Positions 56,938 to 64,000 of a stretch of DNA of 64,000 nucleotides are shown in pieces. Every line of letters begins with the position of its first letter. Position 1 is the first letter of the stretch. Source of the DNA: Erwinia aphidicola (lineage in GTDB: Bacteria > Pseudomonadota > Gammaproteobacteria > Enterobacterales > Enterobacteriaceae); contig NZ_JACXBP010000002.1 of assembly GCF_014773485.1 (NCBI RefSeq), positions 434,001 to 498,000 of the forward strand. The letters are read 5' to 3'. Position numbers and translations under genes: made by a program. Below the pieces are notes generated by a model. That model ran no database searches. It was not told where the DNA came from and was given only the letters and a program-made list of their open reading frames with translations.

Positions 56938-59634
56938 TCACTCTACTGATAACTCCTCCTCGTTTTGCATAAAAACTTCAATTCTCTTTTCATATGATAA
57001 GTTCACATACATCGTCATTTTCTTGCATTTTGAATCAGCAGCCCCCGTAGAGTTCAGCACGGCCACGCCAATTTTTGGCAAAATATTCTTCTCTATATAG
57101 CGAATTAATAGCCTTGCCCCGGTCTCAGCAACCGGGCACTGCTCAATAATATGGTGCATTAATTCATCACTAAAAATTATCTCGATGCCATAATTGCCCC
57201 TTGCTCGTTCGGCAATACGTTCAAGATGGATTTTTACAATATGCTGCAGTGAGTCTGTTGCCAGCGGAAGATAAGGTATGGTGGTAACACGGCCTAAAAA
57301 TGCTGCCGGAAATGTCTGCAGTAACGCGGGCTTCAGCATTTCCAGCAAGCCTTCTTCATTCGGCATTGTTTCAGGATCGGCACAGGCGTGACTGATAATT
57401 TCACTCCCAGTATTACTGGTCAGCAAAATAATCGTATTTTTGAAATCTATCTGGCGCCCCTCGCCATCTTCCATTGAGCCTTTGTCGAAAACCTGGAAGA
57501 ATAACTCGTGAACATCGGAGTGCGCTTTTTCTATTTCATCAAGTAAAATGACGCTGTAAGGTTTACGTCGTACCGCCTCGGTTAACACACCGCCTTCACC
57601 GTAACCGACATAACCCGGAGGAGAACCTTTAAGTGAAGAGACCGTATGCGCTTCCTGATACTCACTCATGTTAATAGTGATCAGATTCTGCTCACCGCCG
57701 TAAAGCTGGCTGGCAATCGCCAGTGCGGTTTCCGTTTTCCCCACGCCAGATGGCCCCACTAACATAAAGACCCCGAAAGGTTTTTTTGGGTCTGCAAGCC
57801 CGGCACGCGCAGTTTGGATACCTTGGCTCAGGCAGGTGAGAGCGTATTCCTGGCCAATGACCCTTTCTGAGAGACGCAGTGGAAGCTCCATTACTGCGCT
57901 AACGTCATCTTTCAACACCTGCCCAACAGGAATACCTGTCCAACTGGCAACAATAGCCGCTACTACACCCGCATTAACCTCTGCCTGCACCAGGGGCAGC
58001 TCACCACGAATATCACTTAGCGACTGCTCAAACTGATGCAGCTTGGCCTGAAGCGCGACAAGCTTTTCCGGCTCTTGAGGTGCATCTTTCATGTAATCAA
58101 GCAGCTGCCTGCGCGTTTCAACAATATCGGTTACCAGCTCACACTCTTGTGTCCAGCGGCTGCCAAGCACTTTCGCTTCTTCAGCATGCTGATTGATAAC
58201 CGTGAGGATAGGCTGAATGCTTTTCCGCTCCTCCTTACCGAAGCCAATCGCTTTTTCAAGCAGCGACATTTCAGCCTGAGCTGACTGACTATTGAATTTC
58301 AAAATTTGCAGTTCGGTTGGCGGCGTATGCTGTGCAACAGCCACCCGAGCGCAGGCTGTATCCAGCAAACCGATCGCCTTATCAGGCAGCTGGCGGGCGG
58401 GAATATAGCGATGAGAAAGGCGTACAGCCGCCTGTATTGCCTCATCCATTACCCACACGCCGTGATGCTCTTCCAGCACAGGTAACAAGCCGCGCAGCAT
58501 GGCGATCGCCATCTCTTCACTGGGTTCATCAACCTGGAGTACCTGAAAACGGCGCGTAAGGGCGGGGTCTTTTTCAATGTGGCGTTTGAATTCACTCCAC
58601 GTGGTCGCGCCGATGGTCCTCAACTGGCCACGCGCCAGCATTGGCTTCATGAGGTTGGCGGCATCGCCCGTTCCGGCATTACCACCCGCCCCCACCAGAG
58701 TATGGACTTCATCAATAAACAGAATCACCGGCTCGGCCGAGTTGATCGCCTCTTCCAGCAGTGATTTTAAGCGGGCCTCAAACTCACCTTTCATGCTGGC
58801 GCCCGCAGAGAGTGCGACCAGGTCCAGCGTCAGCAGACGGACATTTTTCAGGGAGGGAGGGACTTCACCCGCCGCTACCGCCAGAGCCAGGCCTTCCACA
58901 ACGGCAGTCTTACCTACGCCCGCTTCCCCGGTCAGTAACGGGTTATTCTGCCGACGACGCAGCAGGATATCGATCATGGTATTAATCTCTTTATCACGCC
59001 CCAACACCGGATCAATTTTTCCCTCGCGCGCGAGGGCCGTCAGATCCGTGGAGTATTGAGAAAGAGATGCCCCTGAATGAGGTGCACCCATCGCATGACT
59101 GGCTTCCCCGGGAACACCCGCGTCGTGGGGAAGCGCTGAGCCATCCGCTAAGTCGCTCTCCTCCGCCGATTCGCGAATGATATATCCCATATCTTTACTG
59201 ATGTGTTCCAGCGGAATTTTTTCGAACTCACGAGATATCGCAAACGTTGCGCGCTGTAGCTCCCTATTATTAAGCAAGGAGATAAGTAAGTGCGCGCTAC
59301 GAATACAAGCACTATGACACTCAAGGCTGGCAAAGACCCACGCGCGTTCAATTGCCATTTCAACATCATAGGAAAAATCAGAGATTGAGCTTGCGCCAGC
59401 GGGTAAACGGATTAATGCCTGAGAGAAATCGTGCTCAAGCACTTCAGCATCCAACTTAAAGTGGCGAATAATATGTTTAATATCACTATCTTGCTGATGA
59501 TAAATTTGGTTCAACCAATGTATCAGCTCGACATAAGGATTGCCCCGAAGCTTACAGAGCGTTGTGGCACTTTCAAGGCTTTTGAATAAGCTTGTGTTTA
59601 GCTTACCAAACAGATTTTTGCGAGTGATGACCAT
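56938..59634 (-). CDS. clpV: T6SS sheath-recycling ATPase ClpV (TssH)
   Basis: An 898-residue AAA+ unfoldase that disassembles contracted TssBC sheaths. The N-terminal Clp domain (about 1 to 160) is followed by two ATPase modules: Walker A GEAGVGKTAVVEG near 241 with Walker B ILFIDEVH, and Walker A GPSGVGKTETALA near 625 with ILLDEIEKAHSDVHELFFQV. A middle coiled-coil domain lies between them (QLLDYMKDAPQEPEKLVALQ). The ClpV-type motif GEANAG-like substitutions cannot be judged by eye, but its place inside the T6SS locus fixes the assignment over ClpB. It is the first leftward gene and is divergent from tssF. Confidence 0.95.
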   Translation of the reverse strand: MVITRKNLFGKLNTSLFKSLESATTLCKLRGNPYVELIHWLNQIYHQQDSDIKHIIRHFKLDAEVLEHDFSQALIRLPAGASSISDFSYDVEMAIERAWVFASLECHSACIRSAHLLISLLNNRELQRATFAISREFEKIPLEHISKDMGYIIRESAEESDLADGSALPHDAGVPGEASHAMGAPHSGASLSQYSTDLTALAREGKIDPVLGRDKEINTMIDILLRRRQNNPLLTGEAGVGKTAVVEGLALAVAAGEVPPSLKNVRLLTLDLVALSAGASMKGEFEARLKSLLEEAINSAEPVILFIDEVHTLVGAGGNAGTGDAANLMKPMLARGQLRTIGATTWSEFKRHIEKDPALTRRFQVLQVDEPSEEMAIAMLRGLLPVLEEHHGVWVMDEAIQAAVRLSHRYIPARQLPDKAIGLLDTACARVAVAQHTPPTELQILKFNSQSAQAEMSLLEKAIGFGKEERKSIQPILTVINQHAEEAKVLGSRWTQECELVTDIVETRRQLLDYMKDAPQEPEKLVALQAKLHQFEQSLSDIRGELPLVQAEVNAGVVAAIVASWTGIPVGQVLKDDVSAVMELPLRLSERVIGQEYALTCLSQGIQTARAGLADPKKPFGVFMLVGPSGVGKTETALAIASQLYGGEQNLITINMSEYQEAHTVSSLKGSPPGYVGYGEGGVLTEAVRRKPYSVILLDEIEKAHSDVHELFFQVFDKGSMEDGEGRQIDFKNTIILLTSNTGSEIISHACADPETMPNEEGLLEMLKPALLQTFPAAFLGRVTTIPYLPLATDSLQHIVKIHLERIAERARGNYGIEIIFSDELMHHIIEQCPVAETGARLLIRYIEKNILPKIGVAVLNSTGAADSKCKKMTMYVNLSYEKRIEVFMQNEEELSVE

Positions 59635-59996
59635 AGTTACGCTCCCTGTAAATGTAAATTCTCATTTTTCACTCTTCCTAAGTGGGTAGACGCCCGGTTG
59701 TACCATAGAGATTATTTATACCGGAAACCGATGCCCGGGGCATATTAGCCAGTAGCCCCGAAAAGAAAAACCTTTCAGGAACCGCCAGCTCAATTTTAGG
59801 ATTTTTGCCCGATGCAAATTCTTAAATTTGGCGACAAGAACAATATGCCCATCGTAAAGTTGATTTTTACTTTTAAAATAGTCACTAATTAATGAAGCTC
59901 AAACTCTTTGCGAACACAGGCTGCGGTTTTATTATAGGTATTCATTGTAATTTCAGAGAACCTTTTTCGCAAAAACGACAATTGACAGGATGGCGG
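59635..59996. other. Divergent T6SS promoter region
   Basis: 362 bp between clpV (leftward) and tssF (rightward), AT-rich on the tssF side. It should hold promoters for both T6SS arms. I found no convincing sigma-54 (-24/-12) sequence and no perfect sigma-70 pair by eye. An in-frame ATG at 59892 extends tssF but its translation does not match the family. Confidence 0.55.
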
Positions 59997-61877
59997 GTGG
60001 AAAATAATTTTTTAGACTACTACAACAAGGAACTCACATTCGTGCGCGAAATGGCGCAGGAGTTTTCACAGCGCCATCCCAAAATTGCCGGGCGTTTGGG
60101 AATGAACGGTATCGAAGTTGCCGATCCTTACGTTGAACGTTTAATTGAAGCTTTTTGTTTTTTATCGGCAAGAACTCAGATTAAACTTGATGCTGAGTTC
60201 CCCAGGTTTACTCAGAGATTGCTGGATGTAGTTTATCCAAACTATAACTCACCCACTCCCTCAATGGGCGTTGTTCAGCTTGATCCCAATTTAAGCGAGG
60301 GAGATTTAACTCATGGCTACACTGTCGCTAAAAAAAGTGCTTTTTATAGCAGTATTTTACCGGGAGAAATGACCCGCTGCGAATTCCGAAACAATCAAGA
60401 AGTGACGCTCTGGCCTCTGGAAATTTCAGAAGTCAGATTAACATCCGTACCGCCAGACATACCAAACATGGAAAACCATCGTGTCAGCCATCAACAAATG
60501 AAGGGTGCGTTGCGGATTAAACTTAGACTAAAGGGTGATGTGCTCTTTTCAGATTTAATTGGGTTAGATGAGCTTCCGATCTATATTAAAGGTGATGAGC
60601 GTATTGTTTCACATACTTTTGAGTTGCTGCATGGCAGCCATATTGCCATGGTAGTCCGTAGTGGGGAGCAGGATAAACCACGGCACCACATCATCAACAG
60701 CCAGCCGTTAAAATTCGAAGGAATGAATGTGGATCAAAGCCTGCTGCCTATGCAATGGAATATTTTCCACGGACATACTTTGATTCAGGAGTACATCGCC
60801 TGCCGTGAGCGTTTTTACTTCTTCACCCTCACTCAGTTATCCCGTGCGCTCGCGGAGAATAATACCCAAGAGGTTGAGATAATTGTTCTGCTTAATAAAC
60901 TCCCTCAGCATTTAATCGCTCACATGGATGCCTCGCGCTTTCTACTTTTTTGTACTCCTGTCATTAATCTTTTCCCGAAACGGGTCGATCGCATTGAAGT
61001 CAATCGGGCATTAAATAACTTCCATATTGTGCCCGATCGAAGCCGCCCGCTGGATTATGAGGTATTTTCAGTAAATAAAGTTTTCGGCCTGCAGGCTGAG
61101 ACCAGTGATGAATTGACCTTTAACCCGCTCTATCAGACCCGCCACACTGATACCAATAATTTTGGCCGTTATTTCTCGGTAACAAGGGAAGTGCGGATTA
61201 AAGAAGCAACAGGAAGAAAATATGACACCCGGACCCCTTACAGCGGAACCGAAATATTTATCTCCCTGGTCGATCAGCTGGAAGCCCCTTACGGGGAACA
61301 TATCCGCTACCTTCTGGTTGACACTATGGCGACTAATCGCGATTTGCCGCGCCTTCTTAGCAGCACCGGCAGCTTTGATTTAACCATGTCGAATGCTGTT
61401 CCTGTTCATGGCGCCCGCTTTGTCAGCTCTCCCAGCGTTCCACGCTCACCCTTTGCCGTAGGTGAAGCCGCATGGCGGCTTATCCGGCAGTTAAGCTTCA
61501 ATTATTTGCCGCTGTCTGAGATGGAACATGCTCAGGGTGGGGAATCGCTGCGTAATATGCTACGGCTTTTTACCAACGCTTCCGATCTTGATTCCGTGGC
61601 GCAAATCAACAGCCTTGTGGGATGCAAAACCCAGCCGGTCGTGCGCCGCCTGTCAGAGGATGGCCTGCTGGTTTATGGCCGCGGAGTCAGCTGTAGCCTG
61701 ACGGTAGATGAAGAAGGTTTCTCGGGTGTTAGTCCCTACCTGTTTGGTCTGATCATGGAGAACTACCTGGCGCGCCACGCCGCCATCAATATCTTTACGG
61801 AAACAGAGCTGCACTCTATGCAGCGAGGACTTATCGGCCGTTGGAAAGCACGCCCGGGTAGACGGGGAGCGTTATGA
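59997..61877 (+). CDS. tssF: T6SS baseplate protein TssF
   Basis: A 626-residue baseplate wedge protein that works with TssG, TssE and TssK. From the GTG at 59997 it begins VENNFLDYYNKELTFVREMA, the usual TssF start, and continues EFSQRHPKIAGRLGMNG. Further family blocks are DPYVERLIEAFCFLSARTQI near 43 and PFAVGEAAWRLIRQLSFNYL near 482. A GACAGGATGG ribosome-binding sequence precedes the GTG. The alternative ATG 105 bp upstream adds 35 residues that do not fit the family. Its stop overlaps the tssG start (ATGA). Confidence 0.94.
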   Translation: MENNFLDYYNKELTFVREMAQEFSQRHPKIAGRLGMNGIEVADPYVERLIEAFCFLSARTQIKLDAEFPRFTQRLLDVVYPNYNSPTPSMGVVQLDPNLSEGDLTHGYTVAKKSAFYSSILPGEMTRCEFRNNQEVTLWPLEISEVRLTSVPPDIPNMENHRVSHQQMKGALRIKLRLKGDVLFSDLIGLDELPIYIKGDERIVSHTFELLHGSHIAMVVRSGEQDKPRHHIINSQPLKFEGMNVDQSLLPMQWNIFHGHTLIQEYIACRERFYFFTLTQLSRALAENNTQEVEIIVLLNKLPQHLIAHMDASRFLLFCTPVINLFPKRVDRIEVNRALNNFHIVPDRSRPLDYEVFSVNKVFGLQAETSDELTFNPLYQTRHTDTNNFGRYFSVTREVRIKEATGRKYDTRTPYSGTEIFISLVDQLEAPYGEHIRYLLVDTMATNRDLPRLLSSTGSFDLTMSNAVPVHGARFVSSPSVPRSPFAVGEAAWRLIRQLSFNYLPLSEMEHAQGGESLRNMLRLFTNASDLDSVAQINSLVGCKTQPVVRRLSEDGLLVYGRGVSCSLTVDEEGFSGVSPYLFGLIMENYLARHAAINIFTETELHSMQRGLIGRWKARPGRRGAL

Positions 61878-62902
61878 CTCCGCCTGAACTTAATAATCAG
61901 CCGATGCTGCCCCCCGAGCTGGATGCCTGGTACGACAGTGCCAAGCCCTGGGAGGCCGGCTTCATAAGCGTCATGCGGGCTATTGCCGCCCTCACCCCAG
62001 ATTTGCCTCCCCCCGGCCAGGCAGAGCGTCCGGCGCAAGAGCGCTTTCGCCTGGGGCAAGTTTCCAGCATGACTTTCTCTCCGCGTGAGATTTCTGCCAT
62101 CAGCCTGCAAAATGAAAAAATTAAGCTGCAGCTGTATGGCCTCGGGATTTGGGGCGCACAGGGCGCAATGCCTTTTCACCTTTCTGAACTGGCCTATTCC
62201 CGTTACGAGCAGCATGACCACACGCTGATTGATTTTGCAGATATTTTCCACCATCGGGCACTCAGCCAGTTTTATCGCGCCTGGTTCTTATCGCAGGATA
62301 CCGCATCCCTGGATCGCCATGAGGACGAACGTTTCTCCTTTTACATTGGCAGCCTTATTGGTCTGGACCCGGCAGAACTTGACCCTGCGCCGCTGCAGAA
62401 ACACGCCAGGCTAGCTTCTTCAGCACACTTGATTCGTGAAGCCCGCAACCCAGACGGCTTGCTGGGGGCAATGCAGTACTACTTTGACGTATTGGTGCAG
62501 ATTGAAGAGTTTGACCTGCAATGGATTTTCCTTGAAGGCAAGGATCAGACCGTGCTGGGAGACTATCACCACGCCTCGCTACTCGGAGATGGAGCTATCC
62601 TGGGGGACACCGTGCAGGACAGACAGCACAAGTTCAAGCTGATTATGGGCCCACTTACACTCACGCAATACCTGCAGTTTAGTCCCTGGGGCAGAGATAT
62701 GTCGGTGATGCGCGAACTGGTGCGCAGCTACATCGGCTTTGAATACGCCTGGGATATGCAGTTAGTGCTGGCTGCCGATGCGGTACCGCTGGCAACGCTG
62801 GATGGCAGCCACCAACTTGGCTACGCCTGCTGGCTTTTACGGGAAACACACGATAAGCCGGTATTCGGTATTAGTTTTGCCCCTGAACTTTATCACCGCT
62901 AA
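61874..62902 (+). CDS. tssG: T6SS baseplate protein TssG
   Basis: A 342-residue baseplate component that joins TssF in the wedge. Recognised by the N-terminal AKPWEAGFISVMRAIAAL near 18, LYGLGIWGAQGAMPFHLSEL near 88, the helix FADIFHHRALSQFYRAWF near 118 and the late FGPLTL-like region KLIMGPLTLTQYLQFSPWG near 255. It overlaps tssF by 4 bp and precedes tssA by 46 bp. Confidence 0.94.
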   Translation: MTPPELNNQPMLPPELDAWYDSAKPWEAGFISVMRAIAALTPDLPPPGQAERPAQERFRLGQVSSMTFSPREISAISLQNEKIKLQLYGLGIWGAQGAMPFHLSELAYSRYEQHDHTLIDFADIFHHRALSQFYRAWFLSQDTASLDRHEDERFSFYIGSLIGLDPAELDPAPLQKHARLASSAHLIREARNPDGLLGAMQYYFDVLVQIEEFDLQWIFLEGKDQTVLGDYHHASLLGDGAILGDTVQDRQHKFKLIMGPLTLTQYLQFSPWGRDMSVMRELVRSYIGFEYAWDMQLVLAADAVPLATLDGSHQLGYACWLLRETHDKPVFGISFAPELYHR

Positions 62903-62948
62903 CGGTGGCTCAGGGAAAGATAAGCCACGACTCATGGATGAAAAACAT

Positions 62949-64000
62949 ATGAATCAGATAATTAAGTTAACTTTCTCCGATTATTATCAAGCCGTTTTAC
63001 ACCCCACCGTTGGGCATGCCCCCTGCGGCGAAAACATTGAGTACGATGCCGATTTTATTTTGCTGCAGTCAAGGCTGCAGCCGAGGCAGGATGTTGAATA
63101 TGGCAGTTTTTTTGAAGCGGCAGAGCCAGTTAACTGGACCGATACCGAGCGCGATTGCCTTACTCTGCTGCAAAAAAGCAAAGACATCAGGCTGATTATC
63201 ATTTTGATACGCTGCCGGCTACGCAAGATTGGCCTGCGCGCGCTGCCGGAGGGGCTGGAGGCACTCTATGTGGTATTACAAAGTTGGCCGAATGACCTTC
63301 ATCCACAGCTGTACGACGAGGGGGAGTTTACCCCGATACTTCGCGCTAACGCCTTTTCCGAGCTGGAAGATACCAACGCCCTGCTGCACGATCTTCGCAA
63401 TCATCCCCTGCCCAAAGCATCTGGCCTGCAGCTCACGATCAAAGACGTTGAGAAGGCCCATCTGATTCCCCGTGAAGAGAGCGCGCTGTCGGATACCGCT
63501 ATTGCTGGCATCATGGATGAATGGCGACTGAACGCCAATGATGACATCCGTCCACTCTCAGAGGCTTATCACTATGTCATAGCGATAAAACAGCTCCTGA
63601 CAGAGATGCTGGCGCACGAAGCGCCGGATTTCGCGCTGCTGAGCGGGCTGCTCCAGCCATTTTCCAGCGAGTTTCTTAGCGCACCCTTTGCACTCGCTGA
63701 GCTCACTGAAGCGCCTCCCCCGGCTCTGCCGTTACAACAGAGCGCAGAAGTTGTGGCGGAAGTCACCACCACCGATAGCGAGCCAGCCCTGCTTACCCCC
63801 CCCGTTGCGGTCGCCCCTTGCGCCGCTCAGTCGGTGACAAAACAGGCTGGCATTACCGGCCGTGCGGAGGCGTTACTCCGCCTGAGGGAAGTTCGCCAAT
63901 GGTTTGCCACCAGCGAACCCAGCACCCCTGTTGTCCAGCTGCTGGACTATGCAGAACAGAGCATCGGCAGAAATTTTTCTGACCTGTTAAAAATGTACCC
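62949..64000 (+). CDS. tssA: T6SS cap protein TssA (ImpA N-terminal domain), partial
   Basis: At least 350 residues, cut by the right edge. The N-terminal ImpA_N domain shows HAPCGENIEYDADFILLQSR near 18, YGSFFEAAEPVNWTDTERDC near 46 and SWPNDLHPQLYDEGEFTPIL near 105. An Ala/Pro-rich linker (about 245 to 295) follows, then the start of a second helical domain (GRAEALLRLREVRQWFATSE). TssA directs sheath polymerisation and caps its distal end. The start may be 62949 or the in-frame ATG at 62934, five codons earlier. Domain class of the missing C-terminus cannot be told here. Confidence 0.9.
   Translation, partial: MNQIIKLTFSDYYQAVLHPTVGHAPCGENIEYDADFILLQSRLQPRQDVEYGSFFEAAEPVNWTDTERDCLTLLQKSKDIRLIIILIRCRLRKIGLRALPEGLEALYVVLQSWPNDLHPQLYDEGEFTPILRANAFSELEDTNALLHDLRNHPLPKASGLQLTIKDVEKAHLIPREESALSDTAIAGIMDEWRLNANDDIRPLSEAYHYVIAIKQLLTEMLAHEAPDFALLSGLLQPFSSEFLSAPFALAELTEAPPPALPLQQSAEVVAEVTTTDSEPALLTPPVAVAPCAAQSVTKQAGITGRAEALLRLREVRQWFATSEPSTPVVQLLDYAEQSIGRNFSDLLKMY

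Noticed and set aside
59635..59996. Sigma-54 promoter for the T6SS operons
   Set aside because: Searched by eye for GG-N10-GC type -24/-12 elements on both strands; no convincing match.

Overview
The window reads as a chromosomal stretch of a member of the Enterobacterales. Core genes (fadH, rlmG, ygjP, ygjR, alx, yjeI, groSL, fxsA, aspA, dcuA, dsbD, yjdC, a tRNA-Phe gene) resemble their Escherichia coli orthologues closely and keep blocks of the E. coli order. These blocks are joined differently from E. coli: the fadH-to-alx block (far from groE in E. coli) runs directly into the yjeI-groE-aspA block. Members of a hairpin repeat family of the type GGGCGACC...GGTCGCCC, a type VI secretion system (T6SS) and several accessory genes suggest Erwiniaceae (Erwinia or Pantoea type). 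That placement is an inference from gene content, not a measured result.

Layout. 1-3.7 kb: an L-idonate catabolic cluster, idnD-idnO-idnT with the start of idnR, all leftward, preceded by a CRP-like site and a GntR/IdnR-like operator; no idnK lies in the window. 3.8-10.7 kb: fadH, then accessory genes absent between fadH and rlmG in E. coli: a membrane diguanylate cyclase, an Old Yellow Enzyme with an ArsR regulator, an unrecognised overlapping gene pair and a second-type PgeF/YfiH-like gene, with hairpin repeats between them. 10.8-17.3 kb: rlmG, ygjP, an orphan LuxR-type regulator, a ClC-CBS transporter, ygjR, and alx behind a yybP-ykoY manganese riboswitch. 17.4-26.5 kb: yjeI, groL, groS with a sigma-32-like promoter, fxsA, aspA, dcuA, dsbD, yjdC and tRNA-Phe; cutA, which separates dcuA and dsbD in E. 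coli, is missing.

26.6-32.3 kb is an envelope-modification region: an EptA-type phosphoethanolamine transferase, a stand-alone ArnA-like formyltransferase preceded by a 22-bp perfect palindrome that resembles a CusR box, a fragment of a two-partner-secretion TpsB transporter, and an AT-rich pair encoding an O-antigen-ligase-like protein and a WaaB-like glycosyltransferase. 32.4-36 kb holds a pertactin-like autotransporter with a LuxR-type regulator just upstream.

36.3-64 kb is a T6SS locus that continues past the right edge. Leftward from 59.6 kb: clpV, then a complete four-gene chaperone-usher fimbrial operon, then tssB, tssC, hcp, tssJ, tssK, tssL (OmpA-type), tssM, a TagF-like gene, vgrG, PAAR, a TagK-like gene, tagJ and tssE. 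Rightward: tssF, tssG and tssA (cut by the window end). Together these encode sheath (TssBC), tube (Hcp), spike (VgrG-PAAR), baseplate (TssEFGK), membrane complex (TssJLM), cap (TssA) and recycling ATPase (ClpV). The most unusual points are the fimbrial operon nested inside the T6SS locus and the VgrG with a roughly 150-residue Thr/Pro tail encoded by a 15-bp tandem repeat.
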